From CAYVBE01 sp964448935 (GTDB taxonomy: Bacteria; Planctomycetota; Brocadiia; SM23-32), in NCBI GenBank assembly GCA_964448935.1, contig CAYVBE010000187.1, positions 1 through 8,109 on the forward strand: DNA of 8,109 nt, in the 5' to 3' direction. The notes beneath the pieces were generated by a model that ran no database searches, had not been told where the DNA came from, and worked only from the letters and a program-made list of their open reading frames with translations. Each line of letters begins with the position of its first letter. Positions within the stretch are counted from its first letter, which is position 1. The position numbers were made by a program, and so were the translations under genes. Positions 1 through 7,421 of this stretch are shown piece after piece.

Positions 1-2
1 GG

Positions 3-938
3 GACAGCTCCATGCAGTACGGCAGCAACTGGTGGGGTATTGCCACCCATGCGCGGACCGGCATCCACAGCACCAGCGAGGCCTTCCATCACATCGGACA
101 GTGGCCCTTCATCAGCCGCATCCTCCGGAGCGGTGCTCTGCGGGAGGGCAAGGTCGTAGCCCGCCGACGTGTCAGCATGGACGATCTGTACCCCCTGGAG
201 GATGAATCCGCCGACGACTTCGAGTTGATGGGCGGCACAAGCTGGGAAGAACTGGAGAGTCCGATTCCCCCGGAAGCCCTGGCCATCGGCCGCGTGGAGG
301 TGGAGTTCGTCGAGGAGCCCGTGGAAGAGAAGCTGGAGATGGGCGACCTGAACCGTTACCGGGACCGGGAACGACGCCTCATCCAGGCCAGCAACGGCCA
401 GATTGTGTGGGACTACAGCGGGCGGGGCTTCTTCACCGTCGACACTGATGCCGGCCAGGCCGTGGTTGGCTTCGGTGGCGGGGAACGGGAGCACGCTTTG
501 AGCGACGTGTCCATCGCCTACGACGCCCCCTTCGCCAACGTCTACGTTGTGCCGAGGCATCCGGGCGAGACGCTGGCGAACGCGCGCAGCCTGGTGGTCA
601 TGGTGCTGGGGCGGACAGCCGACGAGGGCGACGTGTTGGAGGAGACCACCATGACCCCGCTGGCAACCGCCGACCGGCCGCACCCCGGGGGCGGCCGCCA
701 GGGGGCCGTACAGCACTGGATAGAGAACCCGGTCCTGCTCTTCGAACCGGTGCGCGCCACCCTCACCCTCCGCCGGGACGAAGCGTGCCGTGTCCTTGCG
801 CTGGACCACGACGGGCGCCTGCCCCGCCCGCCGCAGGAAGTCCCGGTCACCCGGACAGAGGAGGGCCTGCAATTCACACTGGACGGCGCGCGGTACGAGA
901 CTATGTATTACCTTGTCGAGTTCGACGGAGGAAACTGA
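3..938 (+). CDS. C-terminal part of a probable glycoside hydrolase-like protein (partial at left edge)
   Basis: The reading frame is open to the left edge and the first Met (position 12) has no ribosome binding site before it. The gene therefore most likely starts upstream, and only about 310 C-terminal residues are visible. Counting from that Met, residues 1-60 (YGSNWWGIATHARTGIHS, then a basic stretch ending in DDLY) resemble the end of a TIM-barrel glycosidase domain in large planctomycete-type hydrolases. Residues 122-157 (RLIQASNGQIVWDYSGRGFF, then a GFGGG turn) resemble the beta-sandwich segment that follows the barrel in those proteins. The rest looks like beta-strand structure. The catalytic part lies outside the window, so the reaction and substrate cannot be stated. 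It ends 45 bp before the first oxidoreductase and is probably co-transcribed with it. The family assignment is from pattern memory and is moderate; a large uncharacterised protein with such a C-terminal module is the alternative. Confidence 0.6.
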   Translation, partial: DSSMQYGSNWWGIATHARTGIHSTSEAFHHIGQWPFISRILRSGALREGKVVARRRVSMDDLYPLEDESADDFELMGGTSWEELESPIPPEALAIGRVEVEFVEEPVEEKLEMGDLNRYRDRERRLIQASNGQIVWDYSGRGFFTVDTDAGQAVVGFGGGEREHALSDVSIAYDAPFANVYVVPRHPGETLANARSLVVMVLGRTADEGDVLEETTMTPLATADRPHPGGGRQGAVQHWIENPVLLFEPVRATLTLRRDEACRVLALDHDGRLPRPPQEVPVTRTEEGLQFTLDGARYETMYYLVEFDGGN

Positions 939-983
939 GCGCGTCCGCGCATCGGGGAGTTTCATCACAGGAAGGAGACGAGC

Positions 984-2009
984 ATGGAGAAACGCGGGAT
1001 CATTCAGGTCGGTTCGAGCGGTTGGGGGGCCTCGTGGCTGGAGTTCATCCACAAGTCGGAGGACTGGAAGCTTTCGGCCCTCGTCAGCCGGGGCGGGCCG
1101 AACCTGCGTGAGGCCCGGGAGAAGTGGGATATACCGGACGAACGTTGCTTCACCTCACTGGAGGACGCCCTGGACGGACCCGGTGAGGTGGTGGTGGTCG
1201 CCGCGCCCCATCACCTGCACGTGCCCATGGCCCGACGGGCACTGGAGGCGGGCAAGCACGCACTGATCGAGAAACCCCTCAGCGACGATTTCGAGGCGGC
1301 CAAAGGTCTGGCTGCATACGCCCGCGGCTGCAACTCGTCGGCCTGGGTCAGCCAGAACTTCCGCTATCGGGAAGGGCTCTGGCGGTTGCACCGCTCGCTG
1401 GCGGAGGGGAACCTGGGCAGGCTGCTGTCCGTGCGCCTCAACTTCAGGCGCGGCGGCCCGCAGAAGCCCGGCCCCTGGGGCCAGGGGTGGCGCAAAGAAC
1501 AGTGGAGTTTTCTGCTGAACGAGCTGGTCATCCATCACTTCGACATGTGCCGGTTCATGTCCGGCTCCGACGCCGAATGGCTCTTCTGCCACGGTTGGGA
1601 GCAGCCCTGGTATGAATCGAGAGGGCCTGAAAGCGCCGCCGTCGTCGTCTCGTTCGAGGACGGCTGGGTGCTGGACTTCGACGGACACGCCCGGACGGTG
1701 TGTGGGCCGACCACGGAGTTCTCCGGCGACTGGGTGGTGCAGACCGACCGTGGCTGCGCCGTCTGGACGGGCGAAGACGTGGAGTGGCAGCCGGCCGAGG
1801 ACGAAGATGCTGAACTGGCCCCGGCCGACGGCTTCCCGGGTTTCGATCGTGCCGGTGTCTTGAACGAACTTGCCCGCGCCGTCCGGGGCGAGAGCACTGA
1901 TGTGCTGCCGACGGTGGAGGACAACTTGAAGAGCCTGGCGATGGTTTTTGCAGCGATTCAGAGCACGCGCGAGTGTCGCCCGGTTCAGATCGCGGAACTG
2001 CTTGATTAG
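984..2009 (+). CDS. Gfo/Idh/MocA family NAD(P)-dependent oxidoreductase
   Basis: A 341-residue protein of usual family length, expected to be cytoplasmic and to oxidise or reduce a hydroxyl or keto group on a sugar or cyclitol using NAD(P). The N-terminus holds a Rossmann nucleotide-binding turn (GSSGWGAS, residues 10-17). It is followed by VVVAAPHHLHVPMARRAL and the family signature EKP at residues 96-98, whose lysine is normally catalytic. NELVIHHFD (residues 179-187) matches the catalytic His/Asp helix, with H184 and D187 as candidates. The C-terminal half is the family's beta-sheet domain and ends PVQIAELLD. The start is fixed by a strong Shine-Dalgarno (GGAAGGAG, 970-977) six bases before the ATG. 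The isomerase gene begins 14 bp after the stop, so translation is probably coupled. No signal peptide is seen. The substrate is unknown; the family also includes myo-inositol, glucose-fructose and 1,5-anhydrofructose enzymes. Confidence 0.92.
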   Translation: MEKRGIIQVGSSGWGASWLEFIHKSEDWKLSALVSRGGPNLREAREKWDIPDERCFTSLEDALDGPGEVVVVAAPHHLHVPMARRALEAGKHALIEKPLSDDFEAAKGLAAYARGCNSSAWVSQNFRYREGLWRLHRSLAEGNLGRLLSVRLNFRRGGPQKPGPWGQGWRKEQWSFLLNELVIHHFDMCRFMSGSDAEWLFCHGWEQPWYESRGPESAAVVVSFEDGWVLDFDGHARTVCGPTTEFSGDWVVQTDRGCAVWTGEDVEWQPAEDEDAELAPADGFPGFDRAGVLNELARAVRGESTDVLPTVEDNLKSLAMVFAAIQSTRECRPVQIAELLD

Positions 2010-2023
2010 CGAGGAGACCGAAG

Positions 2024-2959
2024 ATGCGCTATGGGTTAACGATGGGCTCTATGGCAGCCCACGGCAAGGCCGGGCTGCTGGAGACGACAGAGGACTACTT
2101 CCGCAAGGCCCATGAGTTCGGATACGACTGCGTCGCCGTCGGCGTGGGCAGCGTGCCCGGCCCGGAGGAAGAGGGCAAACTGCACGAGTTCAAGGCTTTC
2201 CTGGACGACCTGGGCATGGGAATCCAGATAGGCGGGAACCCCGAGGACGATGCCTCCTACGAGGTGGCCAATTATCTGGGCAGCCCCGTTCTGAACACGG
2301 CCATCAAGGGCTTTCGCATCCGGTTCCGGGAGAACTGGGACGATGCCCGCGCCCGTGAGGAGATGGCGAAGGACATCGAGCGGCTCGGGGCCATCGAGAA
2401 GCGGGCGCGCGCGCACGGCCTGCCCGTGACCTTCGAGAACCACGGCGGCTACCGCACGGACGAAATCTGCGAGATACTGGAAGCAGTGGATAGCTCCTAC
2501 ATCGGCATCAACCTGGACACGGCCAACCAGATCGTGATGGTCGAGGACACGGTCGAGTGCTGCCGAAGTTTGGCACCGCGCGTGCTGTCCACGCACATCA
2601 AGGACACGTTGCTGATTGAGGCCGAAGACGGGGCGGGCGCCATCTGGTGCGTTCCGGGCGAAGGTATCAACGGCCTGCCCGCACAGGCCCGCCTGCTGCG
2701 CGAGGCGGGCAACGAGTTCATCGTCACCATGGAGTTCCTCGACCATTTCGTCGTCCCCATCCCGTACAAAACGGACGAGTTCTGGGAGCAGTTGGGCCGA
2801 ACGCGCGAGCAGAGTGCCGCGTGCCTGCGCATGCTGGAGGACGCATCGAAGCTGGAAAACGACCCGCGCCCGACGGAACTGGATGAGCTGGTGTCCTACG
2901 AGGCGGCGACGCGGAAGAAGAGCCTGTCCGCCATGAAGGCCATGTTCGGCGATGCGTGA
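2024..2959 (+). CDS. Sugar phosphate isomerase/epimerase (xylose isomerase-like TIM barrel)
   Basis: A 311-residue cytoplasmic TIM-barrel protein of the xylose isomerase-like/AP-endonuclease-2 superfamily, which isomerises, epimerises or dehydrates sugars and keto-cyclitols with a divalent metal. The four usual metal ligands are visible in order: E138 in TFENHGG, D165 in GINLDTAN, H191 in STHIKD and E237 in TMEFLD. The PGEGIN segment (residues 211-216) and the HIKD strand are typical of the IolE/IolI-like branch. The C-terminal 70 residues are helical and charged. The start at 2024 follows GAGGAG (2011-2016) with seven bases of spacing. The gene sits between two Gfo/Idh/MocA genes, so its product probably acts on a keto-sugar made by one or both. 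The same fold also forms the large subunit of C-glycoside deglycosidases, which is a possible alternative role. The fold and family are firm; the substrate is not determined. Confidence 0.9.
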   Translation: MRYGLTMGSMAAHGKAGLLETTEDYFRKAHEFGYDCVAVGVGSVPGPEEEGKLHEFKAFLDDLGMGIQIGGNPEDDASYEVANYLGSPVLNTAIKGFRIRFRENWDDARAREEMAKDIERLGAIEKRARAHGLPVTFENHGGYRTDEICEILEAVDSSYIGINLDTANQIVMVEDTVECCRSLAPRVLSTHIKDTLLIEAEDGAGAIWCVPGEGINGLPAQARLLREAGNEFIVTMEFLDHFVVPIPYKTDEFWEQLGRTREQSAACLRMLEDASKLENDPRPTELDELVSYEAATRKKSLSAMKAMFGDA

Positions 2960-2995
2960 CTGCCCCGACATTTCAACGATGAGAGGTGGAGCACA

Positions 2996-4102
2996 ATGGC
3001 CGGAGTACTGAGTCTGGGTCTGGTTGGAACGGGCGCCGTGGCGCTCAAAGGTGTCATACCGCACCTGGTGATGGACGACATAGAGGACCGGGTGAAGCTC
3101 ACCTGCGTCTGCGACATTGCGCCGGGACGTGCCCGCGCGGCGGCCGACAAGTATGGCGTGCCCGCTGCCTACGAGGACTATGAGGAGATGCTCGAGGCGG
3201 AGAAGCCCGATCTCGTGACGATCGCCACGCCCATCGGCCTGCACTACGAGCAGGGCAGGATGGCCGTCGAGCGCGGCGTGCACGTGCACTTCAACAAAAC
3301 GATGACCACCAGGGTGGGGGAGGCCGACGAGCTCATCGAGTTGGCCCGCGAGAACGACGTCAAACTGGTGGCGTCGCCGGGGCAGATGCTGGTGCCCGCC
3401 CATCGGGAGGTGCGGCGGCTGACGCAGGCCGGGGCGCTCGGCACCTTGACCTGGGCTACCGCGGGCAGCGGGGGAGGGGTGCTCAGCTACCACATGCAGG
3501 AAGACACGCGGCAGGGCGACGACCCGCTCAGCAACATTGACCCCACGTGGTACCTCCGTCCTCCGGGCGGGGGACCGCTCTACGACAGGCTGGTTTACGA
3601 GGCGCACGCGCTGACCGGCATTCTGGGGCCGGCAATGCGCGTGACGGCCCTGTCCGGCGTCCGCGTGCCGGAGATTGAATACCGGGGCCGCAACCTGGCC
3701 GTCGAGATGGACGATAACACCTTGATGCTGCTGGACTTCGGGGATAACATGTTCGCGTTCATGAGCGGAGGTCTCGGCGGTGGCGTGCCGATGCTGATCT
3801 TCGGCACCGCCGGGGCGATCCGCTACGAAAGGGGCGGGCCGACGCTGAACGGCGAGCCCATCGAGTGTGCCGACCGGTCAGAGGGATATCGGCACGTGAC
3901 CGAGGCGCACCAGGGCGTGCCCGGCGCACACATCTTCGAGGACATCATGCAACTGGTGGACTGGGTGCGCGAGGACAGGCCCAGCATCGTGACCGCCGAG
4001 CACGCCAGGCACGTGATAGACATCTTCGAGTCTGCCTATCGTTCCGCCCGCACGGGTGAGACTCAGGAACTATGCACGACATTCACGCCCTTGAACGTAT
4101 GA
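2996..4102 (+). CDS. Gfo/Idh/MocA family oxidoreductase with NKT in place of EKP
   Basis: A 368-residue cytoplasmic protein with an N-terminal Rossmann domain (GLVGTGAVALKG, residues 8-19; acidic strand end CVCD, residues 37-40). VTIATPIGLHYEQGRMAVERG, at about residues 74-94, is the usual strand-helix before the signature lysine. The signature reads HFNKTMTT, with N100-K101-T102 in place of EKP, so the lysine is kept but its neighbours differ. Residues 191-212 (GGGPLYDRLVYEAHALTGIL) correspond to the catalytic helix, with D197, Y201 and H204 as likely active-site residues. It is clearly diverged from the EKP-type oxidoreductase two genes upstream and so probably uses a different substrate or direction of reaction. 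The start follows GAGGTGGA (2983-2990). It lies 36 bp after the isomerase gene and 25 bp before the lipoprotein gene, in the same apparent operon. A cytoplasmic sugar dehydrogenase or keto-reductase role is inferred from the family. Confidence 0.9.
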   Translation: MAGVLSLGLVGTGAVALKGVIPHLVMDDIEDRVKLTCVCDIAPGRARAAADKYGVPAAYEDYEEMLEAEKPDLVTIATPIGLHYEQGRMAVERGVHVHFNKTMTTRVGEADELIELARENDVKLVASPGQMLVPAHREVRRLTQAGALGTLTWATAGSGGGVLSYHMQEDTRQGDDPLSNIDPTWYLRPPGGGPLYDRLVYEAHALTGILGPAMRVTALSGVRVPEIEYRGRNLAVEMDDNTLMLLDFGDNMFAFMSGGLGGGVPMLIFGTAGAIRYERGGPTLNGEPIECADRSEGYRHVTEAHQGVPGAHIFEDIMQLVDWVREDRPSIVTAEHARHVIDIFESAYRSARTGETQELCTTFTPLNV

Positions 4103-4127
4103 CCGGACATACAGAAGGGGACGGACC

Positions 4128-5081
4128 ATGAAAGTCAGAACGATGGCATTTGCAGTCCTGGTGATTCCCATGCTGGCGGCCTGCGCGCTACGCGGGGCTC
4201 AGACTGACACAGTGAGCGCCACACCCGCCCTGGATGTCGGAGAGCCGCTCAGAGCCGCCCATGTCTGCCGCGGGCCGGACGGTGACTACCACCTTACCGG
4301 CACGCTCTCTACGCCCGGCCTGGACGGGAAGCCGGATTTCGACAACAACCGGGGCGTCCGCCTCTGGCAGTCGGAGGATCTGACGGGATGGACCGACCTG
4401 GGTTATGCCTGGGACATGGTCGAGGTGGCGAAGAACATGCGGAACGCCACCACCAAGGACTTCTGGTATGTGCCAGAAGGCCGCATCAGCGGATACCCGG
4501 CGCACGCCATGTCCGCCCCTGAATTGCACTACATCAAGGAGACTTACTGGATTTGCTACTCGATGAACGGCCAGGGGACGGTCCTGCTGAAGAGCAAATC
4601 CGGCAAGCCGGAGGGCCCGTATGAGGACATCGGTTACATCACAAGCCGGGGCGGCAATGCCTCTATGTTTGAAGATGAGGACGGAAAAGTGTACTGGCTT
4701 TTCGCAGACGCATGGATTGCGAAGATTAAGCCGGACATGACCGGCTTGGCGGAGAAGCCGCGGCCCTTGCTTCCCACGGCGTCCGCAGCACCCGGCGAGG
4801 GCCGATACAAGTTCCCGCGGGGAGGCACGTACCTGTTCAGGAAAGACGACAGGTACCACCTGGCTTACGCGGACTGGACCGTGCGCGACGGCAAACCGAG
4901 CTACGACGCCCACTTCGCGGTCTCGGACGATATCTACGGGCCTTATGCTCCGCTGGATGTTCGACTGAGGGGCACCGGACCGATATCGGTGTTCCACCAC
5001 GCGGACGGTGACTGGATGGCGTCCTACAGCGACCGGCGCGCGAATCGGCCGGCTGTCATCCGCATTCCGTTTGAGCGATAA
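4128..5081 (+). CDS. GH43-like five-bladed propeller lipoprotein, probably catalytically inactive
   Basis: A 317-residue exported protein. The N-terminus MKVRTMAFAVLVIPMLAAC is a lipoprotein signal with lipobox LAAC and lipidated Cys19. The mature part is one family-43-type beta-propeller with repeated blade signatures: YHLTGTL (54-60), GVRLWQSEDLTGW (76-88), SAPELHYI (129-136), KPEGPYEDIG (160-169), ASMFEDEDGKVYW (178-190) and FAVSDDIYGPY (263-273). The first paralogous propeller of the next gene has IRD at the position of the usual catalytic-base Asp; here the stretch is LRAAHV, so the Asp is Ala43. The segment where homologues usually carry an EGA glutamate reads PRGGTYLF (230-237). The last blade lacks the HGG-type histidine. 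It may therefore bind sugar rather than cleave it; this is inference. E132 is kept. The start follows AGAAGGGG (4113-4120). The next gene begins 19 bp after the stop. Confidence 0.82.
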   Translation: MKVRTMAFAVLVIPMLAACALRGAQTDTVSATPALDVGEPLRAAHVCRGPDGDYHLTGTLSTPGLDGKPDFDNNRGVRLWQSEDLTGWTDLGYAWDMVEVAKNMRNATTKDFWYVPEGRISGYPAHAMSAPELHYIKETYWICYSMNGQGTVLLKSKSGKPEGPYEDIGYITSRGGNASMFEDEDGKVYWLFADAWIAKIKPDMTGLAEKPRPLLPTASAAPGEGRYKFPRGGTYLFRKDDRYHLAYADWTVRDGKPSYDAHFAVSDDIYGPYAPLDVRLRGTGPISVFHHADGDWMASYSDRRANRPAVIRIPFER

Positions 5082-5085
5082 TTCC

Positions 5086-5093
5086 AGAGAGGG
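5086..5093 (+). promoter_or_regulatory. Ribosome binding site that fixes the start of the double-propeller gene
   Basis: AGAGAGGG lies seven bases before the ATG at 5101. It decides between this start and the longer in-frame option at 5008, which would overlap the lipoprotein gene by 74 bases and bury the signal peptide 31 residues inside the protein. Confidence 0.75.
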
Positions 5094-5100
5094 CAAACCA

Positions 5101-7059
5101 ATGCGTTTACGGCACTTCAGGATTCTTCTTTTGGCCGCTCTGGTTGTGATCCTCTCGGTTTCACCGGCCGGCCTGGCGGCGCCCTGGTGGGCGGCACACT
5201 TTGCGGAGGAGCGCAGCCGTATTGAGCCTCTGTCCGACGCGCCGATCCGGGACACCAGCATCTGCAGCGGTCCTGGTGACGCGTACTACCTCACCGGCAC
5301 TCTGGCCACCGACGGTGGCGATTGCCAGAACAACGACGGCGTTCACCTGTGGCGCTCCGAGAATCTGGAAAACTGGGAGAGAATCGGCCACGTCTGGAGC
5401 ATCGAACGGGACGCCACCGGGCCGCAGAGCCAGTGGCAGAAGGAACGCCGCCTGAACCCGGAGAATCCCGGCGGACCGCTGGCCCGCGGAATGACCTCAC
5501 CCGAGGTCCATTACATCCGGGACAACTTCTGGATCACCTACTCCATGAACGGGCAGGGCACGGGCCTGCTGAAGAGCACCTCCGGTGAAGCACATGGGCC
5601 CTACACGGACCTGGGCCGCATGACCGAGTACGGGCAGGACGCGTCCCTGTTCGAGGATGAAGACGGCACGGTTTACTGGGTCATGGGCGAGGGCTGGATC
5701 GCCCGGATGAAACCGGATATCTCCGGCCTGGCGGAGCCCCCCCGGCTCGTGCAGCCGGGCCCGTTTGCCGGTGAGCTGGAGACCTCAACCCGCTACGCCG
5801 GCATGGCGGGGGCGTTCATCTTCAAGGCGGAGGGCAAGTATTTCCTCTGCGCCGCCGACGTGTGGGGACGGCTCGGCTGCGGGTGCTGGGATACCTTTGT
5901 CGCGTGGTCCGACGACATCTACGGTCCCTACAGCAGACGCCACCTCATGGTCGCCCACGGCGGGCAGACGACGTTGTTCAAGGGGCCGGAAGACCGGCTC
6001 TGGGCCACCTTCTCGCCGCGGGACAACCATGCCGTCTTCCAGGAGCGGCCTGCCGCTCTGCCTCTCGAATGGGGCGGCGGCGTGCTCTACGGACGGGGCA
6101 CGGACCCCTTCCCTCGCAAGCCGCCGCGTATCACCACCGAGTTCGGCCCGTGGGACCGGATAGAGCCCATTGCGGACGTGCACATACGGGACCTGCAGTT
6201 CAGTGCGGGGCCGGACGGGTACTTCTATCTGACGGGCTCCGGGTGCGACCCGGATTTCAGCGGCCGCATCATGGTCTTCCGTTCCAGGGACATGGCCCAC
6301 TGGGAGGAGGTGGACGTGCAGTTCGACTTCATGTCCATCCCAGGCGTCACCGGGGAAGACTACCGGCTGCGCTTCGAGGAGGGCAAGGGCCTCGATCCAT
6401 ACTACATGGACAGTGAGATATACTATGCCGACAACACATTCGTCATCTTCACGTCGCTCTATGGAATGCGACAGCATCCGGGTGCGTTCAACGGCCCGAT
6501 GATGCTCCGCAGCAAAACCGGCAAGGCCGAGGGGCCGTACGAGTACGTATGCCGGGCGATGTCGCAGGCGAGCATGTTCGTGGACGATGACGGAAGCGCC
6601 TACATGTTCGCCAACGGCAACCTGGTTCCGTTCAAAGAGGACTTTTCTGGGTTCGACAGCTCCCGGCGGATGGTGCTCAGGACAACGTCCGGAACGCGCC
6701 TGACCAAGGGCGACGTGGCGACCAACCTGGCAAAGATACACGGCAAATACGTCGTCTTCGGCACGGGTTGGTTCGGCGGAGGGCCGGGCGAGAACCACCG
6801 CATAGACTCGACCTACGACTGGGTCTACTTCTGGTCGGACACCCTGGAGGGGCCGTATCACATGGTGCGGAAGGCGTACCCCATGCCGCACTGCGGACAC
6901 TCCTGCCCGCCGGTGAAAGGGCCGGACGGGCGGTGGTATGGGCTATTGTTTGGCAACGATTCCACCGGGCCCTGGTGGAACAAGCCGGGCGTACTGGTGT
7001 TCGACGTGCGGCTGGAGGAAGGCGAGATCCGCATCGAACTGCTGGACGAGGTGCCGTGA
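5101..7059 (+). CDS. Exported protein with two GH43-like beta-propeller domains
   Basis: A 652-residue secreted or periplasmic protein. MRLRHFRILL plus a hydrophobic run ending SPAGLAA is a Sec signal with cleavage near residues 26-27; no lipobox is seen. Residues 38-330 form propeller one: IRDTSI with candidate base D51, SPEVHYI with E135, ASLFEDEDGTVYW (181-193) and AHGGQTTLF (285-293). Residues 345-652 form propeller two: IRDLQF with D364, MDSEIYY with E439, KAEGPYEYV (475-483), ASMFVDDDG (490-498) and HCGHSC (597-602). Propeller one is strikingly close to the preceding lipoprotein. Both keep the N-terminal Asp and mid-domain Glu but lack a glutamate at the EGA/EGP-type site (GMAGAFIF around 234-241 in propeller one). 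An in-frame Met at 5008 lies inside the previous gene without a suitable ribosome site. The 5101 start has AGAGAGGG and a signal peptide directly after it. The glycosidase activity and substrate are unproven. Confidence 0.85.
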   Translation: MRLRHFRILLLAALVVILSVSPAGLAAPWWAAHFAEERSRIEPLSDAPIRDTSICSGPGDAYYLTGTLATDGGDCQNNDGVHLWRSENLENWERIGHVWSIERDATGPQSQWQKERRLNPENPGGPLARGMTSPEVHYIRDNFWITYSMNGQGTGLLKSTSGEAHGPYTDLGRMTEYGQDASLFEDEDGTVYWVMGEGWIARMKPDISGLAEPPRLVQPGPFAGELETSTRYAGMAGAFIFKAEGKYFLCAADVWGRLGCGCWDTFVAWSDDIYGPYSRRHLMVAHGGQTTLFKGPEDRLWATFSPRDNHAVFQERPAALPLEWGGGVLYGRGTDPFPRKPPRITTEFGPWDRIEPIADVHIRDLQFSAGPDGYFYLTGSGCDPDFSGRIMVFRSRDMAHWEEVDVQFDFMSIPGVTGEDYRLRFEEGKGLDPYYMDSEIYYADNTFVIFTSLYGMRQHPGAFNGPMMLRSKTGKAEGPYEYVCRAMSQASMFVDDDGSAYMFANGNLVPFKEDFSGFDSSRRMVLRTTSGTRLTKGDVATNLAKIHGKYVVFGTGWFGGGPGENHRIDSTYDWVYFWSDTLEGPYHMVRKAYPMPHCGHSCPPVKGPDGRWYGLLFGNDSTGPWWNKPGVLVFDVRLEEGEIRIELLDEVP

Positions 7060-7079
7060 GGGCCTGCGGTCCGGCAACC

Positions 7080-7421
7080 CTATTTCATGCTGCGCTCGGC
7101 CAGGATGGCGCGCACTTGGTGTTTCAGGTCGGGCAGTTCTTCGCTCACGAAATTCCAGACCTTGTGGTTGTCCACCTCCCAGGGATTGCCGATCACGTCG
7201 TGACAGAGGTGGCAGAGGTGATCCCAGTCTATATCGGGGTGCGCCTTTCGGTCGTGTTCGGACAGGTGGCGCGCGGCGAGGCTAATCAGCTCCATATTCC
7301 AGAGCACCGCGTGCCGCATTGCCATCGAGTCCATGAACTCGTTCTCCCCGTGCCGGGTGAGTTGCTCGATACGGTTGATGGCCTGGTTCAGGTGCAAAAG
7401 CTGGCGTTTATCCGGATCCAT
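7080..7421 (-). CDS. HepT/DUF86-like protein with a degenerate RNase motif
   Basis: A 113-residue, probably cytoplasmic, all-helical protein. Its layout matches the HepT-like (DUF86) family: an N-terminal helix, RHAVLWNMELISLAARHLSE (residues 36-55) like the core helix of the family, then HPDIDWDHLCHL, then a C-terminal helix VWNFVSEELPDLKHQV. Family members are usually RNase toxins carrying an RNxxxHxY-type motif and paired with an MNT nucleotidyltransferase antitoxin. Here the aligned stretch is LCHDVIGNPWEVD: Arg is Cys73, Asn is His74, the catalytic His is Gly78 and Tyr is Pro80. RNase activity is therefore doubtful. No nucleotidyltransferase gene is adjacent on either side within the window. 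The ATG at 7421 is supported by AAAGGGG (7430-7436) with eight bases of spacing. The gene converges on the sugar operon, with only 20 bp between the two stop codons. The family call is fairly sure; the function is not known. Confidence 0.78.
   Translation of the reverse strand: MDPDKRQLLHLNQAINRIEQLTRHGENEFMDSMAMRHAVLWNMELISLAARHLSEHDRKAHPDIDWDHLCHLCHDVIGNPWEVDNHKVWNFVSEELPDLKHQVRAILAERSMK

Noticed and set aside
938..983. A possible internal promoter or small hairpin (GCG-CGTCCG-CGC) between the first two genes.
   Set aside because: The stem is three base pairs, and no -35/-10 pair is visible in the 45-base gap; it is simply an operon spacer with a ribosome site.
2036..3607. A 523-codon open frame on the minus strand.
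   Set aside because: It lies antisense to two well-supported genes (isomerase and oxidoreductase), shows no recognisable domain, and is His/Arg/Val-rich as expected from a mirror frame in GC-rich coding DNA.
4188..5261. A 357-codon minus-strand open frame.
   Set aside because: It is antisense to the lipoprotein gene and spans the junction with the next gene; no motif or ribosome site supports it.
5785..6900. A 371-codon minus-strand open frame.
   Set aside because: It is antisense to the double-propeller gene, whose motifs and signal peptide are clear, and it shows no domain of its own.
7050..7085. A possible bidirectional terminator between the convergent genes (TGCCG at 7052 pairing with CGGCA).
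   Set aside because: The stem is only five base pairs with a 15-base loop and no T-run follows on either strand, so it does not look like an intrinsic terminator.
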